Origin: Chionis minor
Taxonomy: Eukaryota; Chordata; Aves; Charadriiformes; Chionididae
Assembly (NCBI GenBank): GCA_013398295.1
Contig: VZSF01001524.1
Location: 1,335,186 to 1,399,185 of the forward strand
Direction: 5' to 3'
DNA length: 64,000 nt
The notes beneath the pieces were generated by a model. It was not told the DNA's origin. It made no database searches and saw only the letters and a list, made by a program, of their open reading frames with translations. A program made the position numbers and the translations under genes. Below, piece after piece: positions 49,084 through 60,830 of the stretch (the stretch's first letter is position 1; every line of letters starts with the position of its first letter).

Positions 49084-49785
49084 GGGGCTGACCTGCTGGG
49101 AAGCAGGTGTGCAGAGAGAGAACTATGGGTGTCCTGGTGGACAACAAGTTGACCATGAGCCAGCAATGTGCCCTTGTGGCCAAGGAAGCCAATGGTCTCC
49201 TGGGATCCATTAAAAAGAGCGTGGCCAGCAGGTCGAGGGAGGTCATCCTCCCCCTCTACTCTGCCCTGGTGAGGCCACATCTGCAGTGCCGTGTCCAGTT
49301 CTGGGCCCCCAGTTCAAGAAGGACAGGGAACTACTGGAGAGAGTCCAGCAGAGGGCTACAAAGATGATCAAGGGATGGGAGCATCTCTCCTATGAGGAAA
49401 GGCTGAGAGACCTGGATCCGTTTAGCCTGGAGCAGAGAAGACTGAGAGGGGATCTCATCAATGATTTTAAGTAGCTAAAGGGTGGGGTGTCAAGAGGATG
49501 GGGCCAGACTCTTTTCAGTGGTGCCTGGCAACAGAACAAGGGGCAACGGGCACAAGCTGGAACAAAGGAAGTTCCGTCTCAACATGAGGAAAAACTTTCC
49601 TTTGAGGGTGGCAGAGCACTGGAACAGGCTGCCCAGAGAGGTGGTGGAGTCTCCGACTCTGGTGACACTCAAAACCCGTCTGGATGCCATCCTGGGCAAC
49701 CTGCTGTAGGTGGACCTGCTCTGGCAGGGGGGTTGGACTTAGATGAAAGGTCCCTTTCAACCCCTACCATTCTGTGATTCTGTGA
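49084..49785 (+). mobile_element. CR1 3' fragment, sense
   Basis: The C-terminal reverse transcriptase and 3' UTR of CR1. The plus strand reads [62 protein letters not shown] and [14 protein letters not shown], spread over shifted frames. The 3' end 'cattctgtgattctgtga' is the CR1 terminal signature. Frameshifts and a stop near 49471 make it defective. Confidence 0.93.
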
Positions 49786-49787
49786 AA

Positions 49788-50000
49788 ATGTGATTGAAGC
49801 TTTTAAAGTAATGAATACTGAAAATCAAATTGTATGAACTGAATAAACTGAAACTTTAAGTGAACTCGGGAACCCATAAAACCTAAAGGCAAGAAAAGTA
49901 TTTTTTTCACAGTGTATAATTAAGTAATAGAACTAATTTTGAAAATACATAAATGAGTCCAAGAGTTTGAAGCAATTTATTTAAGGAACGTGCAATACAA
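49788..50000 (+). mobile_element. Ancient CR1 remnant directly downstream of the younger CR1
   Basis: 'gtgattgaagcttttaaagtaatgaa', 'aaaagtatttttttcacagtgtataattaagtaatagaact' and 'gagtccaagagtttgaagcaa' appear in the order expected for the 3' part of old CR1 elements in sense orientation, and resemble the remnant at 12560-13095. Strongly diverged. Confidence 0.5.
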
Positions 50001-50351
50001 CACACTAACACTTTTGCTTCAAATGAAAAGCAGCTGTCCATAAATGGGCATTTAGAGTAAGATTTATGGTCAGGTTATTCAAATATAGTGTACTTAATTT
50101 TAATTCTGATGGGGTGACTCTACATTTAGAGTGGCTACAGAGAGTCGTTAGTAGAAAAAATGTCATTTTCTGTTGCCTCGCTGAAGCAGGTTACACCAGT
50201 AGTACCAGCAGAAATTCACTAAGCAGAGTGATTCAGTTTGAACTGACTCATCTTTAGGGACTGTTCCCTAAGAACAACCTAACACTGTGAGAAGGTTTGA
50301 GCTGATTTTTTTTTTCAGTCTTACCATTTCTATTAAAAGGCCTCTAATTGT

Positions 50352-50760
50352 AGGATCAGAGAGTTACTCGGGCAGGAAGGGGCTTCAGGAGGCTTTTTTG
50401 GTCCAACCCCCTGCCCAAAGCAGGGCCATCCCTGGGATCAGGCAAGGCTGCTCAGGGCTTTCTCCAGTCAGGTCTTGAAAACCTCCAAAGATGGAGCCTG
50501 CTGACCCTCACTGGTTCCACTACTTCACTGTCCTCAGGGCGAGAATCTTTTTTCTTTACATCCAGCCTGAACCTCTCTTGTTTCAACTTGTGTCCGTCAC
50601 TTCTTGTCCTTCCACCAGAAAACTGGTCCTCCCAGTTGTCATCTGAAAACTTACTTGGGAGTCCTTTATTACACAATGTGCTTGTAAAAATGTCAGGGAA
50701 AACACCCACCCACCCTGCAGAAGAATTTGTGTGCCCTGTTCTGGCCATACTGATTGCACT
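50352..50760 (-). mobile_element. CR1 3' fragment, antisense, older subfamily
   Basis: The antisense CR1 3' end is recognisable by 'ggaaggggcttcaggaggc … ttggtccaaccccctgcccaaagcagggcca', 'cagtcaggtcttgaaaacctccaaagatgga', 'ttctttacatccagcctgaacc' and 'cttgtgtccgtcacttcttgtcct'. The right-hand edge fades out. Confidence 0.8.
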
Positions 50761-52488
50761 GACACTGATACTCGATTAGGCAGGCTGTGGTTCTTGCATT
50801 TGTAAATGTTTTGTCTCTCTCTCTCTTTTTGTTTGGATATATTTTGAACATTTTGCCAGCATGTCCTTATCTATACTATTTCCTGGACAATTTTAATGTG
50901 TTCATATAGTCAGTAGAGGAAAGTGTGACTATTAAGGAACTGAACAAAATCTGCATGTAATTATGTTTTGGGTGGCAGTTTTCCCTGTGTGTATTTTAGT
51001 ATGAAAATCTAATAAAGAGATATTAGAAAGGATTTTCATTTCAAAACAACCTTAAAATGTCTTTCATAATGACATTTGATACTCCATTACAGTCATGCTT
51101 CAAAAGTGGAGGGGGGGCAGAGGGGGGTGGTTAGGCAGCTGTCTACCAAAACACTGGATGTTGATGTAGCAAGCTTAGTAGGTACTGGATAAAATATGTC
51201 ATCGGGCACCTCAGAGGAAAGATTTTCTTGAGAGTTATATAAATAAAGCATCCTGACAGACTTAGGAAAAATACACTAATGCTATGCAAAATATATGTTG
51301 TCTATAGCTGTATATACTCTAAATGATTCATGAGTATACATTCTGAAAGTTCAGGTCGTAGGTATTCACATAAGGCTATTTTAGTAGAATCATTCCTGAA
51401 ATCATACATTGTTCAGTCAAAGAAAGAATAACAAAATTTGGCCCATACTGAAGGACTTTGTAACAGTACAAGACAGGCAAGATAAGTCCGGATTTGCTAT
51501 GGCTTTCCATAGCAACAAATATTTGCTAGCACTTAATAAATTACGAGGCAATCCTGTATTTCATGGGTTATGCAGGTTTTCAAATAACTTTGCAAAAAGA
51601 CTTTTCTTTAAATGTATTTCCTAGTTTTTTTAAGGAAAAGTAGAAGGAGAAGATACAAAAAAGCATGACCGAAAGAAGAAACTAAATATATTGTGGGAAG
51701 GAGCCTGAAGAATAGATTCTTTCTGGCTGAGTTAGCCTCATCTACAATCAGAATGTGAGATTTGGGGAACTTTTTTTTTCTCTTGTGGGGCTACATAATG
51801 TGGCATTTTCATTGGACTACACTCAAATTGAGTTTTTGTCCAGCAACAACAACCTCCTTAAGCTGTCCGTTTTTCACATGCACACCTGTTAATGTATTTT
51901 AAAAGAAATACTAAAAATACATTACAAGTAGAGACATAACATGTGTCAGTAAGAATAAATGAGGTGATTTAGAATTGTATTAAAGTCTTCAAGGTGCCTG
52001 GTTGGTGAGCCATGCTCTAAAGCGTTGCAGATTGACCTCAGCTGGAAACAGGATATAGCCGAGCAAGTAAGATTGCAGCAATGGATCCTTGTCACTCCTG
52101 CTCTCTTTGTGTAGCTCATTACACTCTCGCTTTGGTCTCTTAGCATGGAGCTAAAGTTTGTAAGAAATGCTGGAAAATGTTTTGTGATCTGTGGCGAGTT
52201 AGGCCAAACATAGTCAAAGCTCTGTTGATCTGTGTCCGTTGCACAGTTGCATGCAAACTTGGAGGACTGAACTCAAAGATCCATTTGGTCCTTTTCAGCA
52301 GCAAATCCCCAGATGGGAGCAAAGAGGGGAATAAAAGACTGGAGACCTAAAGCTGCAAAGGCTGAGAAGTTGAGGGGGAACTCTCAGGGTACAAATTTCC
52401 CAGGAAGAAGAGACACTAAAAAACAAAAGGCAAGCTCTACCTTGAAACAAGTAAAATGTCACTTGCTTTAGAAAGACCTAAATATTTA
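50761..52488. other. Intergenic, no gene recognised
   Basis: AT-rich DNA with short microsatellite-like TC (50814-50826) and G-rich (51110-51129) runs. Nothing else was recognised. Confidence 0.5.
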
Positions 52489-52770
52489 GAATCATAGAAT
52501 CATAGAATCACTTGGTTGGAAGAGCCCTTCAAGATCATCGAGTCCAACCATAAACCTACACTGCCAAAACCACCCCTAAACCATGTCCCTCAGCACCACA
52601 TCCACCCGTCTTTTAAATACCTCCAGGGATGGCGATTCCACCACCTCCCTGGGCAGCCTGTTCCAATGCCTGATAACCCTTTTGGTAAAGAAGTTTTTCC
52701 TAATATCCAATCTAAACCTCCCCTGGCACAACTTGAGGCCATTTCCTCTTGTCCTTTCTTGTATTGTATA
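52489..52770 (-). mobile_element. CR1 3' fragment, antisense
   Basis: Starts with 'agaatcatagaatcatagaatcac', the complement of the CR1 3' terminal repeat, and continues 'ggttggaagagcccttcaagatcatcgagtccaacc … gggcagcctgttccaatgcctgataaccc … aatatccaatctaaacctcccctgg'. A short copy of the last 280 bases; very similar in sequence to the copy at 55195. Confidence 0.95.
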
Positions 52771-55194
52771 AGATAAATTGCAATTTGTTTTCCTTTTGCT
52801 GAGTCTGTACGTGTTTCCTTCAACTGTCACTTATATCAATGGTAAATTGGAATGTGCCAGAGGAGTTGGGGAACATTTGATCTCCTGGGGCACCTTTGGT
52901 GCCTAGACATAAGGACTGGCATCACCGGGGGTTTTTTAAGCTATTTTAGGAAAGTGTTTGTGGGAGTCTGCCCTCATGAAGCATGCCACTGAGCTGATAG
53001 CTGGATCCTACCTAATCGGGGAGAATCTAATGTCTTTTAAGCCCAGCGTATGTGTACTGACATAGAAATAGGATGAAAAGCTACAGAAAGGATTAGTTGG
53101 CAGTGCTAATTTAAATACTAGATGACCGTAAATGTAAATGTGAATACTAATTAGATATCAAAATTGCCATTTTATTTTTCTTCTAAAGGAAGGACTGCTT
53201 CCTAAAGGGGGTAAATGTTCCCTGAATTGTAGACACCCTCTGGTTATGTGTAATACCCTCACTTTACAAACAACAATCTTTTGAAACATCACTCTCAAAA
53301 CTCTAATAACTTGAACAGATGTTCAGTCAAACAAATATTTTATGAAACATGCCAGTAAGCTCTAGGAGATAAAACTTGGGATGGAAATCAAAACTTGTGA
53401 ATAGATACATAAACAAGGCCACTATTTAATAGGTCCACAGCAATTGCACATGGAAGAAAAATGTTATAAATCCTTTCTTATTCCAGTACCTATGCTAAAG
53501 AAAGCAAAACTAATCAAACGCTAGAAGGTGGGCTGGTGGTCTGATTAGCTAATGTAATTCTCCCATATAAAATTATTTTTTTCTAAAATATGTTAGATGT
53601 AACAGTTAAGCCTATCAAATAAAAATTCATTTGACCATGTTTTTTTAATTTTCAGCTTAAAATAGCAATACTGACCTTGGCACGAGGTAAATTCTTGAGA
53701 TTAATGACCAGCTTGGGTTAATGATCCTTGGCTGTGCTGCTGACCTTCACCTCCTCCCAGACGGTCATTAATCCTCAGGAAATTTACTGCACATTGATTG
53801 TTATTACTTACATAGCCCATGTACAAGCCTCAGGAGCTGTGGCGAATATGTAAGTGGTACTTTGCATCGAGAACTCTTACAACAGCAAACAAAGCAAAAC
53901 CAGCTTTGAAACCTTAAAAAATCAGAAAGGCAAATCGTATGACTTTGATCAAAGTATTAGTAACAGCCTTCATTGCGTGCTGTTTCCTCTGTATGAGTCT
54001 TGGAGCAATTATTGAAGAATATTGCAGAATACGAAAAATGTAGCATTTGGCATTTACTGTCTGATTCAGGCATTTCTAAAACAGCTATCAACTTTGAATT
54101 TAAATGCCAAATATAATATTTTGCCTTGATGTAATTATTCAAAGTATCATTCATTCTCCTTTCGCTGGAGATGGTACAAATCAGAACAATGCTCTTATGA
54201 AGGTATAAAATGAGTGGGAATGTTTTTGCTCATCAATTATTTTTCCCTACCCACCTGTCATGTAGTTAACTCTTGCACTTAGGTACAGTTTATATGCGGA
54301 GATTACAAGGCAGAGAGGAGATGTGATTTGTCTAAGACCTTACAAATAGCCATGTATGGAGTTATAATTAGAAGATGAGCTTTTTCTAGTTAACACTGAT
54401 GTTAGCGTTCATGCCTGAAGAGCTTTCTTCCTTCTCTGTCTGTGCTAAAGATGTGATGTTTGTACCCCTGATGACGGTATGTAAACCCGAGTTGCCTTTC
54501 CTAGCACTAAGAACTTCATCGGAGTTTCAGATATGGAAACAAATAGGAAGAAAAATAAGTGATATGATACTCCTTTCTACAGCTATTTGAACTGGCAGTT
54601 CTGGAAAAATAAAGAAACAACACAAAAACCATGAGTGAAATCAGACATAAATATTTCATGCTGTCACAGGTCTTATTGTTAAGTTTGGATCTAACTAAAC
54701 TTCTTTTTCCCTCCAAAAATGAACAAACAAGAAACCAGATGTCTGAGTAGGAAGGCATCCTAGAATACTGTAGCTATGTAAGTTAATGTCTGTAGAACGT
54801 ATTTAAGCAAAGACACTTTTCTTTGCAAATTAATGGCTCTAAAGGCCAAGAAGGCTAATCATTATAGTGCTGTAGAACACCGTCCTGTAGAACAGAAGCT
54901 GTATGACCTCAAACAGGGTGTGTGGAACGTCCTTAATGAAAATACCCATTTGACGTGCAGGCTGCCTCCTGCCTCGCACGTGATACTCAGGAAGAAGCAC
55001 GGGGCAGTGCACCCTCGGAGGGGCACGGGAATGAAGCAGAGTGTTTCTCGGGGGAAACTCAGGGCCGGCAGGGTGCACAGTGCAGACATTTAAGCTTTGA
55101 AGCAGCCCGGCTGGGTCTCTCTGGCACACACGAGTGGGCTGAGGGCCCTGCTCATGTGGCCTGGGCAGGAACACGGCCCAGGCCTACAGGCTCC
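52771..55194. other. Intergenic, no gene recognised; candidate conserved element near 53.7 kb
   Basis: No coding region supported. The stretch 53620-53860 differs from its surroundings, with many homeodomain-like ATTA/TAAT and TGACCTT words (see findings). A GC-richer patch of unknown origin lies at about 54950-55190, just before the next CR1. Confidence 0.45.
53699..53773. repeat. 11-bp inverted repeat GATTAATGACC / GGTCATTAATC
   Basis: Two exact reverse-complement arms, 53699-53709 and 53763-53773, with a 53-base spacer. A third related word (GGTTAATGATCC) and a TGACCTTCACCTCC stretch lie between them. This looks more like paired transcription-factor sites than a hairpin RNA. Confidence 0.6.
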
Positions 55195-55880
55195 CAGAAT
55201 CACAGAGTCACAGAATCACCTAGGTTGGAAGAGACCTTTAAGGCCGTTGAGTCCAACCATCAACCTAACACTGCCAAGTTCACCACTGAACCATGTCCCT
55301 CAGCACCACGTCTACACGTCTTTTAAATACCTCCGGGGATGGCGATTCCACCACTTCCCTGGGCAGTCTGTTCCAATGCTCGACAACCCTTTCAGGGAAA
55401 AAAATTTTCCTCATATCCAATCTAAACCTCCCCTGGTGCAATTTGAGGCCGTTTCCTCCTGTCCTATCGCTTGTTACTTGGCAGAAAAGACCGACCCCCA
55501 CCTCGCTACAACCTCCTTTCAGATAGCTGTAGAGAGTGATAAGGTCTCCCCTCCGCCTTCTCCAGACTAAACAATCCTAATTCCCTCAGCTGCTCCACAT
55601 AAGACTTGTAGTCCAGACCTCTCACCAGCTTCATCGCCCTCTCTGGACACGCTCCAGCACCTCAATGTCCCTCCGATACCACGGTGCCCAAAACTGAACA
55701 CAATACTCAAGCTGCGGCCTCACCAGTGCTGAGTACAGGGGCACAATCACTTCCCTGCTCCTGCTGGCCACACCATTCTTGATACGGGCCAAGATGCCGT
55801 TGGTCTTCTTGGCCACCTGGGCACACTGCTGGCTCATGTTCAGCCGACTGTCCACCAGGACCCTGCTGCACCGGGGGTAC
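55195..55880 (-). mobile_element. CR1 3' fragment, antisense
   Basis: Starts with 'agaatcacagagtcacagaatcacctaggttgg', the complement of the CR1 3' end, and runs through the C-terminal reverse transcriptase. The minus strand reads [46 protein letters not shown] and [21 protein letters not shown]. The frame is interrupted between these parts. Confidence 0.95.
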
Positions 55881-58617
55881 TCTGGGGGAAAGAGAAAAGC
55901 TTGTGCTCCTCCTCCCAAAACTGCTTGCAAGTAGACAGCCGTGTGCGACATGTCTTATTTAAAGATAAATTTGAAGTTTATCCTGGGGCTAATGCCGCTG
56001 TAAGAAGTCATACCTGGGCAAGGGTGCTTATTCTCCATCCATCCATGAGCATCTCCAGCACTCCGTAGCAGGGGGATTAGGAAAAACCTGACTCCCTGGC
56101 CATTAGCAGGCTCAATAACGTCAGCCCAGCTCTGTGTCATTCCAGAAGCAGTCAGAGGCCAGGCTTGGCATAGTTTGCTTCAGCATGGAGCCCCTCTTCC
56201 ACTTGGGATAGTGTCAGGCTTCCTGCAGGTCTTCTGAAGCTGTCTGCTCTTCATTCAAAGGTAATGGGACACCCATTAGAATAGGGGAAAAAAACCCTCA
56301 AACCCCCAAAACCCCATTGTGTTCTTAATTCTTAGTTATTACTGGTGTGTTTGTAAATGTTTTTTCTAAGGAGACAAGGTCTTATTTCATTTAAAATTGC
56401 AGAGCATCCTCCATCATCTTCCATTCTTTGTGACTTTCTCATTTCATTTTTCTACCAACCTGGACCCTTCATTGCCTCCCAGCACTGTTCTGGCTAAAGA
56501 CAGTTGCATGAGAAGCTGTGGAATTGCTGTATTTTAACCAACTAGGAAGATAACCAGTGAAAGATAGAAGGCTTTTGGGTTTTTTTCCCATAAACAATTG
56601 ATCTCAATATCTTCCCAGTATTCCCAAGTCTGCCAGTCTGAGAGGCAGAAACCCCCAGGAACAGAAATAAAACAGCTATTAAATGTTTTATTTCCAGTGC
56701 AATTTCTGGATCTGTGCAGACACAGAGCAAGTGAAGGAGTGGCTTTCCCAAGAAAATCAAAAGCATCAAAACACAGTTACTTTATAAGGACTGTTATTAT
56801 GGCAAAAGCACTTTTTAACGAGAAGAGTCATCTTTCTTCACACGCTATATATAACTTTATAAACCCTCCCTTTGAACTACGCATGCAGCATAAGCTTCAT
56901 CCAAAAATCCATTAAACTCTTTAAAAAGTTAACATTTTATTGAAAGTTTCCCTACTATGTTTTCATAATACAGAAGTACAAACAATTTCACTTTTCTCTA
57001 GGTCTAAGAGAATTTTACTGAGATAGAATGAGAAGTCCAGAAGTTAGTCAAAAGTCTGGTTTTAGTGCAAACATAGTATCTTGTAATGGAGGGCAAGAAG
57101 GAAAAGAAAAGGTCAGGAACCAACAGGGGTTTTATCTTGTGAAGCCCCATGGCCCGGTAAGGTAAAGACAGAAATCTTCAGTCAGCAACAAGATGTTCAG
57201 AAAAACAGTTGAATTCAGCTAAGGACTTGTTTTCTGGGGCCAGCAGTGGATGCTGGACATGGCAGTTGGTTGCTATAACCAGGGACAGGAGGCTGAAGGT
57301 TTCTGGGGGTCAGTGTTTTAATATACCAAACAGCTTGATATACATCTTGGATTACCAGCCAAGACGCAGATTTTTACTTATTTTCAGGGAGACTGAAAGA
57401 ACTTTATGAGAAAATGTGCAAGTAACAGAACTTCATTGCTTTGGCCAATCCATAACATGAACTGAAATGGCTTTTTTCTCCATATCTCTTTTGGCCTTAC
57501 ATCATTTCACTAACATGAAGCTTATCTAAAAATAATTTTTCCAAATACTTTTTCTAATGTCACACTGATGTTGAAATATAGGTAATATTTTTAGAAATGT
57601 CAGCAGTACAGGTAATAAACGTTAATGATTTAACTAAAAGTTAAAAAGTATGCATGGCTTGTCACTCTTTCAACCCTTTTCCAGCTCTGTCTGAGTACCC
57701 CATATCTGAAGCAAACATCCTCAAATATTTGGTTATTGATTAGTAGCAGCTAGCTTGAGATGACTTCTAGAAATGGAGAGCTATTTAGACAAACAGCCAA
57801 TGAAATATACAGTTTTGGTATCTCAACATAGATGTCTGTCTTTTGTCCTGGCAGAAAAGGAATATTTTAATGAAAACGTCAGGTTAATACATACATAATA
57901 ACATGTGTACATTTACTAATGATAGACTTAGCTTAATGCCAACCGAGATCTTCCAAAGTCCCTGCAAATCTTTGCTTAAAGTGCAGTTATACATAGTTAT
58001 GTACTAATGGCAGCAACTTGATGATTTTAATTAAAAAACACATTCAAGGAGGAACATGAATAACAAGGAGGAAGACAGAATAACTATCTTTTTAACAGAT
58101 TAACAAAACACATTTTCCTGTGAGAAAATACATTAAATGATCATGCAGTTAAACAACAAAAACATGCATGCGATTGGGAGATTAAACTAAAATTGCTTGG
58201 GTGAACTTAAATTTTATATTCCTTAACTTTTGAATGCCTTACTTTGTAATTGTGATTTTATTTTAGTGTAGTTAAAATGTGTAAACCAAATTAAATGGAA
58301 AAGAAGAAATATAAAAGAAGGTGCATTAAATTGATATGTTTTAAAATCACAAAAAGCCTGCCATAAAAGTAATGGGTATCTCTGCAATAACAGCAGCTTT
58401 TCTAGAGATCTTCATGTTGATATTTTTTCTTCATTGTTAATGGTAATGTTCTACTACTTCTGAGAGCCTACTCCAAAAAGTTAAAGTTAAATTTCATATT
58501 ATCCCTATTATCGTATTGCTTAACATATTCTGCTGTGAGGAATTCACAAAAAGAAAAAGTATGATAGAAAACATGATTTGGAGGAATAAAAGAGAATCTC
58601 ACCTGACATTTGTGTGT
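55881..58617. other. Intergenic, no gene recognised
   Basis: AT-rich DNA without a supported gene or young repeat. Short frames only. Confidence 0.5.
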
Positions 58618-60830
58618 TAAGGCTGCATCTATGCTAGCAATTTGTTCTGCAGCTGTAGGGGGGGGTTAAAATGCACTGATCCTACTTATGGGGTGGTTTC
58701 AGCATGTGTGAATGGGCCTTGCTTTAGATTAGCTGCCTGGCTTTGATGGGGAGACTGTGGGTTGGGGTGCAGGCTCCACCCCCATGGGATACCCTCCGGG
58801 ATCCCTGCTCCCTGCCCCTCACATCCACCACTGTCCTGTGCCAGTGCTCCTGGTAGACAGATGTGCAGCTTTTTGTATGTTTTGTACACTTTACCTGCAA
58901 AGCTGATTGAGTGGGAGGGGAGTGCTTGAGGATTATGGAGGAGTTGGGACCTTTGGCTCATAGCTCCGGATATCGCAAATCTGGGTCCAGTCCCTCTAGA
59001 GATGTGGATTGCCGGACAGCCTTTCTGTGTGGCTGCTGTGCACATCAGACAGCCCATCTGTCTGCCACCCAGTGTGTGTGCCCAGCTACCTCCATACAGC
59101 CCCCCTCTAGATATCTCTACACAGTTGTTGCTTGGCGGTCTTCTCCTTGCCCTGAATGCGGTGGATGATGGCCAGAAGAACAGTGCCATAACACGCGGAA
59201 GTGAGATGCAGATCCTCTCCCAGTCCCTAGTCACATGAGAGACAAGCTTGGGCTGAGGAGTTCCTGAGTATTCAATAGTTATCAGCCAAGGAGGAGCAGC
59301 CACTTAGAATCATAGAATAGTTTGGGTTGGAAGGGACTTTTTAAGGTCATCTAGACCAACACCCCTGCAATAAGCCGGACATTTTCAACTAGATCAAATT
59401 GCTCAGTCCCATCCAACCTGATCTTGAATGTTTCCAGGGGTGGGAAATCTACCACCTCTCTGGGCAACCTATTCCAGTGGTTCACCACCCCTTTAAATAC
59501 TGTAAGGCTGCAATAAGGTCTCCCTAGAGCCTTCTCTTCTCCAGGCTGAACAACCCCAACTCTTTCAGCCTGTCTTCATAGCAGAGGTGCTCCAGCCCTC
59601 TGGTCATTTTTGTGGCCCTCCTCTGGACCTGCTCCAACAGGTCCATGTCTTTCCTGTGCTGAGGGCTCCAGAGCTGGATGCCGTACTCCAGGTGGTAACT
59701 CCAGTTGTGATAGCCCTCCTCTGCATTCCCACCAGCACAAGTTACATGGCTGCCCACCTTTGGTGCCATACACAGCAGAGTGCAGAGAGCCAGTGTGGCA
59801 CCAAACTCGCTCCTTGGCTTTGAGGGACTGGAGGTTTGCAGGAGCTCAGCAGCTGGTGCACAGGATTGCTTCCCTTCCTGCTTTCAGTAGACACCTCACA
59901 GACATGATCCACCAAGGGTCATGTCTTCCCATCGAGGGGGATGGGTAGGGAGAAGGGAGCGCTGCTGCATTTGCTGATGGGCTGTCACTGCCCATGGAGC
60001 ACAGAGTCTGGCCATACTGTCTCCTCTGCCACTGCAGGTAGCTTCATGTTGGCACGGGGGACGCAGCCCGTGGTGTTCACAGCCACCCCTGTAGCACATA
60101 AGACCATCCCTCAGTCTGGATGGGTGGTAGCATGGCACAGCTGCCTGGTAAGATGCCCCTGGTCTTGCCTGAAGTGGTGCCATCTCTCTGGAACAAATCC
60201 CTGTGTCTGTCTGTGGACAAGAGCAGATGTCTGGACAAGAACATAAAAACAAGGCAGATATGTAGGGGTATTCCTAATACACTGACTTGTCTTCCAGTAC
60301 ATACAAGGGATGGAGGGAAGTGTTTGATTTTCTGACCAGCTTCCTTTTGCCCAAAATTACCTGCCAAAGACCTGAGCAAGCATCCATCCAGAATAGGTAC
60401 CCCAGCCTTCCCCTCCTGATGGTGGGAGATCAGGTCCATTGCCGCTATGACACAGAGGAGGACAGCTTCGGGCTCTTTTTGGATGACCGCCTGCAAATTT
60501 GGATGCATGGGAGCCATGGAGCATAGAGAGAATACTGAGGGAGTGCTACACACACTGCTGAGCAGATTCAAACCTGCGTGGAGCACTTGACACAGGCAAG
60601 TTTTGGAGATGCCTGTAGAGTTGGAGCCTATACAGGGGTCTTCTCTGAACCATTTTCTGGTGAGAAAGTAGAAAAGATGCTTAAATCTGCCACTACGCAC
60701 ACTTCCATCCACCTGAAGGGATTAGGCAGTCTATCCCCCTGTCCAAGGCAGGATCAACAACACCGCGGTCATTCCTGATACACACCTACGTGGTGTGTCC
60801 TTAACGATATCAGTGATGCAGGCTCCATAG
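58618..60830. other. Unclassified GC-richer segment with two long minus-strand open frames, split by a CR1
   Basis: Compared with its AT-rich surroundings this 2.2-kb block is clearly richer in G+C. Outside the CR1 at 59305-59710 it holds minus-strand open frames of 205 codons (59303-58686) and 211 codons (60712-60077), in different frames, and a 118-codon frame (60252-59896). None resembles a protein family I know, and I see no clear splice or terminal-repeat structure. It could be a decayed mobile element, a dead gene copy or simply GC-rich DNA. Confidence 0.4.
59305..59710 (-). mobile_element. CR1 3' fragment with an internal deletion, antisense
   Basis: Starts 'tagaatcatagaatagtttgggttggaagggac', the complement of the CR1 3' end, and continues to 'cagagctggatgccgtactccagg'. 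Between 'ccagtggttcaccaccc' and 'ctttaaatactgtaaggctgc' the middle part seen in the other copies is missing. On the minus strand [33 protein letters not shown] is clear in short pieces. Confidence 0.92.
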
